From the NCBI RefSeq assembly GCF_000247815.1, contig NC_021684.1:6149814-6213813 (forward strand): a DNA stretch of 64,000 nucleotides, given 5' to 3'. This DNA is from Ficedula albicollis (taxonomy: Eukaryota > Chordata > Aves > Passeriformes > Muscicapidae). The notes under the pieces were generated by a model. That model worked only from the letters and a program-made list of their open reading frames with translations, ran no database searches and was not told the DNA's origin. The stretch's first letter is position 1. Every line of letters begins with the position of its first letter. Shown here one piece after another: positions 47,544-62,500 of this stretch. Both the position numbers and the translations under genes were made by a program.

Positions 47544-50500
47544 AGGCAGGAAAACACACCACCTGCTACTGCCAGCTCACCGTGTCCTCTGCTCCAGCTG
47601 AACAGGCTGCCACTGCCACGTGGGCCAGCCTCAGCTGTCCCCCTGCCTGGACCCACACACCCAGCACACTCAGCCCCCTTCCCCCTTTGAAGATAGATTC
47701 CCTTCCGCAGAGGGAACCATTTTTGAAGCTGGTATCATGATTAGGCCTGGCCAAGCTGCTCTTTGCAGCAGAAGAGGGAGCAAGATGACCTGGTCGTCAC
47801 TTGGATCAGGGCAGAGCAAGATTTTTGGAGACAACCAGCATGCCTTACTATTAACCTCAACACTTGTCCTCCCCCCTCTTCCCTCCAGCAATCAAACACA
47901 GCAAACATCCAAGTGACAATAAAAAGGGGACCTGGGAACAGTCCTCAGAGTGAAAGTTGAGTCAGGCACTTGGAAAGGCCAGTCTGGTTTTCCAAGGGGT
48001 GAGGGTTTATGGGATGACCCTATCTGTGCATGCACATACAGATCTTATAGACACCACCAGGAACTGCTAAACCTCTTAATCTGTCTAGGCAGAGAGAAGC
48101 AGCCTTTCCAAGAATGACAAATTCCCACAAATTTTGTAGTAGTAAGAACAAGAGGAGAGCAAAGTTCTGAATATCTAACCCCTCACCATCTCAGACAGGG
48201 AACAGCACTTCGCAACCCCAAACCCCCATGAGGCACCTTCCCATGTGAGAGGGATGCCAGCTGCTCCAGGATCATTAATCCCCCAACTTTTTGGCATCAC
48301 CTGGTTTATTTCTGCCCTTTTCAGCCAGATCACCTTTCCTTTCCCAGCTGCACAAAAACACACTGCCCCTCTTCTAAAGGCGAGCCCTTGGATGGAGGCT
48401 GCCTTTGTTATCAAAACATCTGTCCTATGCAGCAACAACTCAACACAACTTTTCAAGAAGCTGTGCTGATCTTTTTGTTCTCACCAACCAGGAGGAGCTG
48501 GGGTGAGTCAAGGCAAACTCTTTGGATGCATAATTGTGATTGCCTTTCAGACACTTGAAAATGCAACAGCTTGACATCAAATGAGGGATTTTTATGGCTG
48601 CACATGTTTTGTGTTTCTCTGAACAAGCCAACTTCCAGATTAGCTACATTGGCTTTTTGAAGTGCTATAAAATATGCAAAGGCACTTGTAATGTATAGTG
48701 ATTTCTGTAAAAACAAGAGGTAAGTGCTGAAATGTCTCCTGATTTATCATTTTGCTTCTCGTAACCCACGCTGGGAGAAGGGGTAAATGCAATCCTCTAC
48801 TCCCTTTTTGGCTTCTTCCAGCCCAGAGACAGATGGAAGATAAAACACCAGATACTACAGAACTTGTGCCTTTCAGCCACTCTGGTAATTGGAGAAGAGA
48901 AAACCCTCTCAGTTCCTGAGCATCACAACAACAGCACACACAGCAAATGCCTTTCCAAGGTGTGACACCACGTGAATGGTGAAGCTCCACCATCCCAGCA
49001 GCTCCTGGCTGGGCACAAAGGGGTGGGCAGCACCTCCCAGCAAAGGTTCAAATGAACAAATCACCCTGATGAACGACATTAGCAGGGTCAGGCCTCTGCT
49101 TTCCTGACAGCAGGGTCACCTCCTTGTCTCCTCTTCTTTCTGCCCCTCTTTTCCTTCACACTGCTATAACCAGGCAGAAACCCACCAGGCTGTGCAATGG
49201 GATTGCTCTCCATGTGACTTGCTTGTATTGGCTCAAGTATACATGCTGAACTGTTACCAAGGACCACATCCTCGACACAGATGCCTCATAGCTAGCCTTA
49301 CTTTTGACTAAAACTGAGCCATGCAGAGGCTTGGCAAAGGAAAACATCCCAGCAACCAAGGCTCCCATTTTCTGAGCCTGGCCGGAAGAAATAAAGTACC
49401 AGCTCAAGCTCCATTTTAGCTTGAGGAATACAGCCTCATTTATCAGAGCCAAACAGGCTCTTCCCCTCCCCTGCTGCAGAGCCAAGCTGTCCCTTGCCAT
49501 GCTGGGGCTGCTTCCCCAGTGCCAAGGCAGGGCTGCCACCAGCCAGGGCTCTGTGGCCACTGCTGGCAGTCAGTCACTACGAGGGTGAGTGTCCCAGCCT
49601 TGCCTGGCACAGCTCACTGCAGTCAGGTTCAGACAGAGCCTCTGGAACTGGGATGAGTCCTTATGAGCTGGAGGTTTTTAAGCTCATGCCTTTGTGCCAG
49701 GCTTGTTCAAACCCATCCATTCACACGGAGCAACTGAAGCTCTCTGCTGCCAGCACGAACATGTAAATCCACCTGGGCTGCCTCTCAGATCCCTTTATAC
49801 ACATAACAATGTGTAAAATTGTACAACAATCTGGAGGGTCAGCACACCTGCAATCTTTAAATTAACCTTGTGCATTTTTGTAGAAAAGCAGCACTTACCC
49901 TTAGCAGGGTCTATGTGACATGGATTTCATGTGCTTTGCTACTGCAAATTAAACACAATTATTAACAACTGCCAATAGCACTCTTTGCATCACTGCATCT
50001 TTTGCATCACTGCATCCTAAAAGCTGTTTAGCGTGACCATGGTTAAAGTACAGATTATTTTTAAGGTTTCCATTGCATTTGCTGTCAGATGAGAAGGGGA
50101 AAGTCCATCACTTGCACATATGAGCTGGCTGGACTGGAACCTCCATGGCACCATCAGAATGGCACCTCAGTCACCTGGCTGTCATCATGGCAGTAAGGGA
50201 AATATGAAGGGAGGGGAGATGTGGAAAGGAGAGAGGGTCCTCAAATGGAAAAAAAAACCTCACAGCGAAGACAGGATCAAGTCTCAAACGTTAAGGAATC
50301 CTTCACTTGTATTAGCAGCCCCTGCTAAGTGCTCCCTGCTCAATCCTTGAGGTGCCAGAAACCTCTCCTCCTCTCATTTCTTCTCAGGATCAGCACACAG
50401 CAGAGGTGCAGGATGAGCAGCACTGGCTCTCCTACTGAAGTCCTGGGACCTGAACATCCCCCCTTTTATTTTTGAAAAGACTGGGGATACAAAGCATTGT

Positions 50501-53500
50501 TTCCCAGCTAATTGCAGAGAGCTGGAGAGGCAAAACACAGCAATATTTGCTAACTGCAAATATTTGGAGACCTCAGTCCAAGCTGTATTGATTCACTGAC
50601 TGTAAACATGGGCAGAGAGAGAGCTTCAGGCACTTCAGCATCTCAGGGCTAATTAAAGCTGGGAGAAATTTGTCTCAGCAAGTTGTGAGCCTTGTACTTC
50701 GATGTGCCTGAGCCCCCGTGTGATATCTAATTTACCAGGAGGAGTGATGAGCTGCCAGCACCATGTTCCTGCAGGCACAGGGGGCTAATTGAATACAGGT
50801 TGATGCTCCAGGGCAATCCTGCTTGCCAGCTTACCTGCACCATCCCAATCCCAATCAGCCTTGCAAACTGCAAGGCTGCTCAGTGGGAATTTTAATTGTG
50901 AAGGAGTATTCAAAAAATCCTGACAAAATCGGAGGGCCTGACCAGAAGGACGGGTTCTTGTGGTTTCTGCAGGGCTGTTTTTCCAGTGAGGCAAACTGGG
51001 TTCTTCTCCTGCAGCCCAGCAATGCTGAAACATGCTCCTGACACTCACAGGACCTCGAGGCTCTCAGCCTCCTCTGAGTCCTGTCCTTAACCACGGTGAG
51101 AAAGTCATGGCACCATCTTGCTTGGTATCAGTGATGCAAATCAAGATCAATTTCTCCATAAATAGCTCATTACCAGTGATTCTGTCCTTTGTCTCCAGCT
51201 CTAGCTCAAGAGAAGGAAATCAGCAGCAACTGCACATCTAACAGCAAAAAGACATTTCTCAGAAGGTACAACTGAGATATAACAGTGCTGGATTTTGGGA
51301 ACTGCTCTCTTACACCCCAGAGCTCTCCGTGGGGAAAGGTAGAGGTACAGAGAGGTCCCAGTTTCCATTTCATTTCCCCAGTGTTTCCCTGGGCTACAAA
51401 TGCTTCTTTCCTTACTTTTCCAGCCCGACCTGACTCACAGGTCAGGCCTATCCCAGTTGTCAGCTGGCCCCACTTGGCAGCTATGCCAGTTTTGGCTAAT
51501 TTGCCCAAGAATCAGTGTGGCACAAGGAGCAAGGGTAAGAAAACAGTAACCCTTCATGGTTTTTGGGGGTCCCCATACACTAGCAAGCCTCCAGAGATCC
51601 CCTTCCAAGCACCTGGGAACTCCCACCTGTCCCTGTTTCCCTGGGATAACCTCCCCAGGGGGAGGTGACCTTGCTGGCTGGAGCTGATGCTGTCACCACT
51701 CTATTTTGTGGGCTCAGTGGCTCCCTTTTTCAGCCAGCATTAAAGCCAGCCAGCCACTGACTCCACAGCAGAGGCTCCCAGAGGACAGGCTGGAGCTGTT
51801 CATCCGGAGACAGAGATCATTTTTAAAGGGAAATCCTGCTCACTTCCCAAAATGAGGTAGGTTTTTACCAGCACACAGCCCCAGTCAAATGCACTTGTGG
51901 CACCAAATGCATCACTAAAAGAAAAAGACTTGCTCTGTGGAACAGAGCTGTGGTTTTCAAAGCTAACAGGGAGAAAGGGCACTGTAAATACCTGGAGGAA
52001 GCGTGGGCACAGCTTATTAATAGACACTTGCTGTGAGACTTTAGGCTGCATGACAAGGCTTCCACTGTCCTCCTGATGTCCTCAGATGCCCTGCTCCTGC
52101 ACTGAGCTGGGCTCTGTAAGCATGCAGCACATCCACCACACCTGCTCACTTAGGTGGGACACACAAGGTGGGCTAATGCTGCTCACACCAGTGCTTACAT
52201 TGCTTGGGAATTCACCCCCTGTGTTCAGCTGCTGGGAGAAGCTCCTGTCCCGAGCTCGTGTAAAGGATCCAGCCAAAATTCTGATGGGCACAGATGAGGG
52301 CCTGAGGAAGGCAGGCAAGAATTCCCCAAAAACCTGAATTGCAGGGGTTTAACATTTCCTGAACTGCCAGCAGGAGCTCATTTTGTTATCTTTACACTCC
52401 AGCTCATCCACTCATTCCCCAAAAGGCTGCTCGAGGTATTTGCTCTCTGGTTTCTCTCCTGTGCTGCTGTCAAGACAGCTCCTGAGTTTTGAATCAAAAG
52501 CCACTCCTGATATTTAAGGCTGTTATGAGCTGGGTTTCTGTATTCTTGCTTAGCAAAGCCTTGTCTAACACAGGGTGCCTATATCCTTTCCCAATGAAAG
52601 CCATAACAGAAAATTAACAGCCCTGTGGGCGATGGAACTGTGACCCTGCACTGCCACACTACAGCAACCTCAGCAGGGTCACACAGGCTTTATTTCTTGT
52701 TTTTGGATTCTTGTTTGGATACTCAAGTAGAGTAACAGATTTTGGACCATTTTTGGAGAGAACTGGCTATTTGCCTAGGGAGAAAGGGAAATCAGTCCTC
52801 ACAGAGCCCTCCTGCCCAAGGTGATGCTGGGGAGAGCAGGTCCATGGGCAGCTAGGGACTTTAACCTTCACACTCCTGGGTTATTTCAGCATTTCTCCTC
52901 CCAGCTTGTTGATTGCTCAGGGCCCAAAGATGCACAGACTCATGTTATTAAATGGCTTTTTCTGTTAACATTTTTTTATTTTTAGGAAATATCACTGGAA
53001 TATTCACCACTGCTGCTCAGAGGTAATGGAAAAAGAGGTGAGCTGCAGATTCTGGGTGATGGGGACTCAAGGCAGGCAGCCAGGCTGGGCTGGGCCGGGC
53101 TGTGGCCTGGTTTCCCTGCTGTGTTTACAGTCCCTGTCCTGAGCAGGGATGGGATTGAATTGTGGCAGTGTCCTCAGCAGCTCCTGGCCACGCTGACCCC
53201 TCCCCAAAAGGTTAAAAGCATCTGTGAGCTGAAGACAGGCTGGGATCAGTGGCAGCCAACTCAAACAGAACTTCACTCAAAGGAGCTGCTGAGCACCCAG
53301 GGATGCTGCCTTGCCCAGGATGCTGACCTGAAGGGACATCCATGGACAGCCTCTCCACTTTGAATTGCTGGGCTGGGGGGCAGGAGACATCTCTGCTTCC
53401 TCCTCAGTCTGCTTTTGTGGCTTCTCACTGAAACCCTCCCCACTTTATGCCAGGCAGGCTGAGGAGATGAATATCCTGGGAGAGAACAGGAGTTACTCCA

Positions 53501-56500
53501 AACTGAACAAACACTTTGCAAAGTGCATTTCACTGATGCCTGCTCAGCAGTGGGGCAGTGCTGGTGGGTGTGAGCTGGATTGTCACCCTGTCCTTCCCTG
53601 CTGTGGGGCTGGGCTGGCTCCATCACACACTGGTGCTGCTGGAAGGAGTGGTGAATGTGTTCCTTGCCTGATTTCAGTGACAGGGCCTGGTAACCCATGA
53701 CAGCTACGACCACCTGCCCTGGGAAAGCCACAGCAGCCACCTGGCAGAAGCCATGAATGACCTGAGCAGCAGCAACAGGGCCACAGAGGCTCAGCTAAAC
53801 TTCTTTCTGCCTTCTGCCTGTCCCAGATTGTGAGGAAAACATTGGAAACAGTGCTGGCATGTCACCCACTGGGTGGTGACTGCAGTGCTGTCACTCTTGG
53901 GCTTTGCCCTCACCCTGGGGGCACGGGCAGCTGCACACCATCCCCCAAAGGAGCCACCAGGAGGCAGATGGCCAGAGAGGGAAAGCATCTCTTTTGGAGA
54001 GGATTTTGCATTTGGTAGGCATAGGAAAGTTTTAAGTTACTCTAGTAACTTGAAGCAACTCCAGTTTTGTCATTTGAAGTAATCAGTGGAATATTTCAGA
54101 AGTCTCTGTCAGAAAACCAAGTGTGCCACCAAAACATTGGTGTGGGGGGAAAAAACCTTATAAAATGTTAGGTCCAAGTGATCATATTCTCTCACTGATT
54201 TTCACGTGGGTGGCATCACGGGCCTGCAGCTGAAGACATGCAGGCACACACTAATTGATAACTAACGTGTCTTTTTTCCAGGACTTTGCTGAGATCAAAA
54301 CACTCATATCCCTCTGCAGAATCCTTTTCCAAAGCCCTGGTTTTGGCCCAGGAGGGGCTACTGAGCAGGCTGTGCCCTGAGTAGAGGGTGCTGGCAGGGT
54401 GCAGTGCCACAATTGCTGTGTTGTGCTGAGCGAGGAGCAGAGGGAACACTGGAGCACAAAGATCTGAGCTGTGCTTCACAGAGCTCGTGTAGTGCTCGCC
54501 TGCTAAGAGCCTTAACTTCTTACTGCATTTTGCCAGGGTTTAGGCAAAGCAGGGCTCCCAGCAGGGTGCTGGATTGATTTCCTTTCCCATGAAAATAGAC
54601 TTATGACTTTGTATTTGTTCCTTGCCCCCAAATCCTATTTTTTTCCAGGTAGAGGGGAGAGGAATTTGATGGATTATAATTAAGAAGGTGTCGCTCTGAA
54701 CAAGGAAGGGGCAGGAAGGTTAATGCAGGATGTGGCTGAATTGCCTGAGGAAGAGACGTTTTAATGGGAAAAGCCTTGTGAGAGGAGAGCTTTGGGGCTC
54801 TCCTTCCCTTTGTAGCAGGTGGGTATTTACAGGCACACTCTGGTTGAGTTTATTTTAGCTGTAGGTGGACATTGGACTTTCTACGCCCTCCTTTCAGTCT
54901 GCAGTGATGCTCAGCAGCAGTAAATGTGACAAGAGAAGGGGATTTGTACTGCTTGTGTTAGGAAAACCCACTGCAGGGCCATCAGGAAGGAGCTGCTCAC
55001 GAGACCACAGAACTCACATACAAAATAAAATATAAGTAACTGCTAATATATGATATAACCCTTCCCAGGCCTGCAGCACCATTCATCCCAGAGCTCCAGA
55101 GCACTGTACAAACAGTAATTAAAACTTCCCTGCCCCTAGCTTTGCCAACGGTGCTGAATTAATTTTCCAGTGTGGGAAAATAAGCCTTTTATGATTAAGA
55201 GAGACAATGCAATTTTAACAGCAGGAGAGGTTACTGGTGACACATAAGGTGGAGTGTGAGTCCTGGTCCTTGCCTGGCAAAAAGGGGGAGGCTTTTCAAG
55301 GCAAGAACCAGTGACTGGTCTCTTCTCCATCATGGACATATCTGTCACTGCAGTGGGCAATGCAAGAATTCCAGCTCCATCATTCAGTCCCAGCAGCTAC
55401 AATCCAGCTTGCTTTGCAGAGCTAAAGGCTGAAGGGAAGCAAAGGGCACAGGGGGAATACGGCTGGAGATGCCTGTGACAAGTCCAGTTATTCCTCCTGG
55501 AGCATCAATCTGCCTTATCAAGCACTGTCAGGTCCAGTGTGCCACCATCCTGACCACATATGAGAAATGTGATACCAGAAACATCCTACAAGAAGGAAAG
55601 GAATGCCTCAACACGCGAGAGCTTGTCTTAGTTCAGAGCTTGCATTGCAGGCCAGAAACACAGGCCCTTTGCTTTTGGGTTAACTTAATAAAGTAACCAG
55701 TCCAACACCAAAGAGCCTGTCCCTCTCCTGGCTCCTGCCTGCTCCTTGTTCTCCAGGAGCCCTTGGAGAAAAATCTTGCACTGTTTGGTGTGGACACAGC
55801 TCTTGGGTTCAGTATGAGCGCATAGGAGCTGCTCAACACCATGTGCTGCTTTCAGGGCTCCCTGGAGGCCTCGGCCAGCACTCCCCTCCTGTGGCTGTGT
55901 GATGTCTCAGTGCCTGCCCAGGCAGAGCCTGCTCCCTTCCCCTCCGTCCCACCACTGCCCTGCAGGCTGGCCAGCCAAATCCCCTCTGCTCTGAATGACT
56001 CTGTGAGTCCTGAAGGGCCATTTGGGAGGAAAAAGCAATTTTAACTCAGGAAACAGATTATCTCCCTGCTCTGCCAGCACTGCCTTCAAACCACTGAGCC
56101 CAGAGCCTCTGGCCCAGCAGGGACAGACATTGGGCAGTCTGGAGCCACAGGGCTGGGGCAGACGTCCCAAGGCACAGGGGGAAAGGCCCAAACAACTAGG
56201 AATTTCAGCCTGTCGCTGTCAGGCTGTTCCCAGACGCATGCCAGCACCACCTGTGCCTGCTGGCTCCAGGGAGTGCTGCTGCAGCCTCCCAGCAGCTGGA
56301 GAAGTGCTTATGGAGCCAGCAGTGCTGCACTGAGGCTGATTCAGTTCCTTGTGATGGATTCTCCGTACCTGCCATCATTTCCAGCCCCGAGTCAAGAGAA
56401 AGGGAATGGCTTGAAGGGCTTTGGTGAGCCCTGGGGTTCTGCAGTTGAGCTCTGGAGAGCTGGGCACTCACTCTATTTCTCTCGTCACCCCTGCAGGTTG

Positions 56501-59500
56501 ATCCCCATGGAGAATGGGGATCCAGTTTGGGCTCACTGTGTGTCTTCTGTAAAGGAAAAAGAGACACCTGGAAACCTGCTGCTTTCATTAGGCTTTCTTT
56601 GGGGCTAGCTTAGTTGCTGGAAATCAGTGCAACCATGAAGAAAGCTGCCCATGGGACTCTACTCAGAGTGCCTAATTCCTATTAAATAAGTAGAAAGAGA
56701 AGCAGCAGCATTGCAACAGGGAATGTTCCCCATGGACAATGTGATTTCAAATTAATTTATCCATGGAGGGGTTCTCCCACTTGCCCAGCAGACCTTGTGG
56801 AGGCCAGGAAGGCTCAGAGAGGGGATTGCCCTGCACCATCAGTTTTACAGTTCCCATTCCATCACCTTTCTGAAACTCAAAATTTACACTTTTCTTTCTG
56901 AACCAGAATGATGCCAAGCTACAACTATAAGAATCCTTCAGACTGTGCTCTTTCTCTATCCCTGCTCTGGCCTGAAAGGTGATTTCTCAGCCTGAGGTGC
57001 ACCATCAGAGCAGTTGCTGTGCTCACAGCCAGCCCCACTGCAGCAGAGCTGGGACAGAGACCGGGCTGAGCTGGAGCTGGCAGGACATGAGGTTTCTGAT
57101 TTTTCTGCCTCTGTTTCTGACCTGGACAGGCTCTAGAGTTGTAACAAAGCCACAGGTAAACAGGAATGTCACTTCAATGAAACTGGATTAATCAGGAATG
57201 ATTTCCCAGATGGCAGCAGCAGATGGAGGAGAGCCCACCCTCGCCGAGGGTCATTTCTGCCAGGACAGAAGGTGGCACAGGGCTAAACAAGAGCATTTGT
57301 CTGAACTAATGGGCCATAGAGACATTTGAAGGGAAGTTTCCTTTGGAGCAAAAGGCACAGGTCTGTGCTTTCACTCACCATCCACCCATGGCAGCTCTTT
57401 GCTCCTCTTGGCACACAGTTCTCATCCCTCAGCTGACACCCACGGCAGCAAACACTAATCACATCCTCCTCCTAAGACAGATAACAGGGAAAGAAGCTTG
57501 GCAGGACAAGGCACCTCCCAGCAGTCCCTGCAAAGCCAATCTCATGGCCTGGGGTCCCCCCAGTGCAAATCCCTGTGGTTCTTCTTTGCTGGGACAAAGT
57601 GGGCACCAGGGCTTTAGCCAATGTTGGTTAGAAAATAACCGTGAGAAAGGAATAAACCAATTAATTGCTAACCCATTGACAGCTTACACCTCTCCCCCAC
57701 CTCCTCCTGCACAATAAAACCTGTCTCCTCAGCTCAAGCAGATTTAGGGCTGCTGCAAAGAGCCTAGAGGAGGAAAAAAAGCTTTTCCCACTCCAGCTAA
57801 TAATATTTCCAGATAATCTGTTTGAGGCAGCACCCTCTGCGAACCAGGAAAGCCTTTAAGAGCCGTTAACACCTTTATTCAGACTTCCTCATCCTCCCCC
57901 AGACAAGCTGTGATTAATTATCCAATCCACCCCGATCCCCCTGGGAAACAGCTCTGGGTCTGGGCGTGCATCCCAGGATTTGCAGGGTCCCTCTGTGAGA
58001 GCAGCTCCTGCTCCCAGCGCTGGCTCCCGATAAACAGGAAAGGGGAGGTGGGGGGCAAACTGCTTCCAGCCCTGCCCTTACATCAGCAAGGGTGCTGGGT
58101 GAGCAGAGGGCAGGTTAATGCAGGGTCCTGGCAGCACTCATGGCTTTTTCTTTGGCTGGTGCCTACAGACACCACCAGCTAGACTGTCCCTGGAAGCCCT
58201 TCCTGAGAAGGAGCCCCTGGAATCACAGCCTGTTTGGTTCCCACCTGGATTTCACAGCTCTCCTTCCACCTTCACAGCTCTCTGACTTGGCTTGCTTGCA
58301 GGATACTTTCCTAGCATTTTTCAGTCCTGCCATGTGGACACTGCTGAAGGCTCGTGGAAAAACCCAATCTGCTTTTTTTCCCAGGCTGTTGTCTTTCCCA
58401 GCTTCAGCCTGGACCTTTCCCAGGCTGGGATCTTTCTCAGAGACAAAACAAGGAAAGGTAGAAAGAACAACACAGATAGACACCTGGTGTTGAGCACCAA
58501 GCCATGTGAGTGTCTCATGGTATTTTGCAGAAAGCATGTTTTCAAAGAGGTGTTGCCTTCTTGGACCAATGAGTCTTTTCTATTTTTTTTCGTGATCTAT
58601 CTCACATGCATGCCATGGCTTTTCAATAAATCACCCCTTCTTGCTGCCTGGAAGGAGTTGTGTTGCTGTGTTCTTTTGCTGCTTTCTAGCCCCACAGTAA
58701 CATGGCCAAAGGTGCTGGGGGTGAAGAAGGCAGGGAGGAGAGGGGAATTATTCCTCTCAGGCTGCTGCTGGGATGCTGTGCCTGAGAGGTGGCCCTGTGT
58801 CTGGCTATTGCAGACCAATGCAGCTCATAACACTCATCTTGTACATGCACCTGTGCTCTCTTTACCCACCAAACCTGACCCTTTTTGTGTCCCAGGGTAA
58901 CTCTCCCATCCTTATGGCTGCACACAGCTTCTCCTGGCTCAAAGGGAGGATTGGAGCTGCTCCAAGGTCACGAGGTAGTGTCGGCACACGTTTTATGACT
59001 TTTCTCACTGTGCAAAGGCCCTGTAAATCTCCCATTTTCAGAGAAGACTCCCCATCACACCCCAAGACCTGCCCACAGGCTTGCTGAGAGAGCATGAGTG
59101 AGGGGCCACTGTGGGGCTGCATGTCCATGTTGTGCAGCCATGGAAAACCAGCAATTAAGGAGACACAGCAGCCTTCCTCACAGGTTCTGAGCTGAAGTTC
59201 CATGGTTTTATGACTCTTGAAGGAACTCCTTTCCATCAGACCCTGTCCAAGAACTCACCACTGTGCACTGCATGTTGTCTGCTGGTCTATTTATACCTGG
59301 CAGGGGCAGAACCTCAGAAATATCCTGGTCCACCACCTCAAAGGAGTATCTGCCATCACTGTTTTCTACCATCCACCTCTAGAAACCTTCAGCCAGGAAA
59401 TAAAACCAGAGAGCACAGCAGTAGCTCAGGGGTCCCATAGTTTTGCAAATGAAAACTGTTGTCCTCTCCTTGTTCTCTTATCCTCATAATCACAACAACA

Positions 59501-62500
59501 TTTTTAGGTCATTTTTAAACAAAAGTACTTAAGGTTCAGCATCTTGTGTGTGCTCTTTGACAAGGAGCCAAAGAAAGAGTGAGGAGAAAGAGTGATGGGT
59601 GCCAGCTCCCCCAGGATGCTTCACAGCCCCAGGTGTTGGTTTGCATCACACCTACACACACTGCTTTCTGGGCTGGGCTTGGTTTCAACACTCCCTTTAT
59701 TTTTAGCCATGCTTTCAAGAAAGGGGAAAAGAAAAATCTCAGAACGTCTGCAGCTTCCTGAAGCTCTTGGTTTCAACACTCCCTTTATTTTTAGCCACGC
59801 TTTCAAGAAAGGGGAAAAGAAAAGTCTCAGAACGTCTGCAGCTTCCTGAAGCCCTTGAGAAAGAGAAAGCTGCGGAGTGAGCAGGCAGTGGGTCATAGTC
59901 CTCCTCCCCTCTGAAGGCTCCAGCCAGCCCAGAGATGCCTCTGCCTGTCTTCCAGTCCATGTCAGGAGCAATGGTCATGCATGAGGCTTGGCCAGGTGCT
60001 GGAGAAGTGCATTCCAGGATGGAACAGGCCATGCTCTGGCTCTGCCCATGGCACAGCTGTTACTCCTGTGCGCCACTCCTCCTGCACCCACCCCAATAGC
60101 AATGTGTGCCGCAGATCCAGCACACTGCACATGGGTCTAGCCACTGCTGGCACAGGAGAAGGGAGTTAAAAACAGGTGCTGCACAAAGTGGTTTGGGTGA
60201 TTTAGTGGGTGGCACCTTCCCTCTGAGTTTGCAGCACGGTGGAGCTGCTCAGCAGGGAGTTCTGGGCTCTGTGCTGCTGCAGGAGTTACATTTTAATGAC
60301 ATCCCAAGCTCACCACTTCTGGCACCCAAGACCCCACTTCTTGCAAGGGTGAAGGTGATAGCTCCAATGTCCTGAGCAGGCTCCAGGGTCCAATAATTCT
60401 TCTCTGCTGAGCCAGGAGCTGCAGGAGTTTCCACTGGACACATTATTCCTTACTTTTTTTTCCTGCTAGGACTACTGAGCAGCTTTCCCAGATGCCAGAA
60501 AACAGCATTTCCAAGGCATTTCAAATCCAAATGCTTCCCATTGTCTTGAAAGGGCTTTTCCTGTTTTGTCCCATGCTTTCTCTCTAGGATTCACCAGCCC
60601 CAGGGGCTGCTTCACTTGGCTGGGTAATTCTCTGCTCAGCTGCTGGCATTGCCCTCCTCCAACTCAGCCTGGGCTGTGAAGGTCACAGACATCCCCAGCT
60701 TTGGCTGAGCTGGTGCATGACAGCAGCCTCCACCTCCCTGCTGTCCATCACACCCAGGAAGGTATCAACTGCACCTCGGTCCTTGACAGGAGGTGCCAGC
60801 TGCTACCAGAAAAGGAACAATCGATTATGAGACTGACATCAACGAAATATGAGACTGTGACTTGGGACAGATTAAGGCCACAGAAAGCATTTTAAATAAT
60901 TCACCATCCTGAAAGTAAAGCATGTTAGTGGGAAAGACATTCAGGTCCTTTCCCAGTGGCATTAACTTCTATGTAACCAGAGCTGATACTGTGAGATGAG
61001 AGCAAAATGCGGCTGCTGCTGGGTAGGGAATCTTGGCATTTCAAAATATATTTGAAAAATCACTGTTTCCCCCCCGCCCCTCCCACCAAAATTATTTACA
61101 AACATTAAAATACTCTGTTTGGGCAGTGTGGCCTACAAGACAACTTAATCCTAAATAAAATAAAAACACAAAATGCTGAAACAAATTGCAAGTCCCTGAG
61201 ATATGTGCTGGCAAAACATTCATCCAAATCACTGCCTTCTGCAAAAATGCTTCTATTTTAGCAAACCCACAGTTTTCCAGGGGCAGACTGATCCACCAGA
61301 GACTTCTGAACCCGCAGCAAGTGGCAACGGAGGCTGAAGAGAGACACTGTGTGGGAGGCAACATTTAAAATGTGGCTGTTTTGCTTTTCACTTGAAACCA
61401 CTCCAAGGGCTGTGGGGAAGCGTTCAGAAGCAGGAATTGTGCTTTGGCTGTCTGGAAAAGTTGCTGGCAGTGCCTGGGCAGAGCATGGGGTTACCCAGAA
61501 AGGCCCTGCTCATCCACAAACACCCCTGGAAGAGTGAATGTTAAAATGTTAATTATTTTAAATTTATCTCAGCGATTAAATGCAATTGTGCTGACACAGC
61601 AGGTGTAAGGGTAAGCTAAGCTTAGCACAGCAGGCTGTTGGGAATGTTGTACTGGTGGCACCACCTCAGCTGCTGTGCTGCTGGGGGCAGCAGGGGGGAT
61701 TGCCAGAAACAGGCAAGGGGCATTTCTTTATCTTCATAATTCATATTTTCCTGACAGAGGCAGCTCTTCACAGGGGAAAAATGTTTCTCTTGGTTTGTAG
61801 GGTAGGAGTGAATGAAGGATGCACAAATTTGGGGTTTGGCAGCTCTGACCCCACACACACTGTGGGGCTGGGCTCCACTCATGGGTCAGGCCCACTGATG
61901 TCTCCCGTGCCATGGCAGAACCTTCACAGGCTTCTTGGGAGACCATGCTGGCTTCTGAGTGTCCATGGACACCCTGCAACTACAGCCCCTGCTAAAGTCA
62001 CACTCAGGTCCTTTCCTTGGTGTTGAAATCGCTGCAGAAATCCCAGAGGGAAATTCCTCTGAGGTGTGACAACACTAGAGGGACAGCACTCCCTGCTGCT
62101 CCTGCCAGGCCAGGGAGTCCTGCTGCTCATAGGGATGCTCTAAACAAACCAGGGGAATAAAGACCCATGAGAGAAACATCTTTTTGTGGTCTCACCTTAA
62201 AAGATCAACTCTGTTACTTGTCATGCAACGTGCTCAGAATCTAGCACAGGTGATTAAACATCCAGGAGTTATCAGATCACACACAGATAATCCTCCCTGC
62301 ACCTGGCAATGTGATTTGCTATGATTCATAAATTCCAGCGCTGTTATGGTTCCCAAATGGGTGCAGTGTGCTGAAAACTCCTCCACAGCTTTAGCAGCAG
62401 AAAACCGTGAGGGGCTGACCAGGCAGCACAGGAGAGCACCCCCAAGGCTGATACCCACGTCCTCATTAAGTGGGCTCCTTAATTTGAAGGACAAAACAGG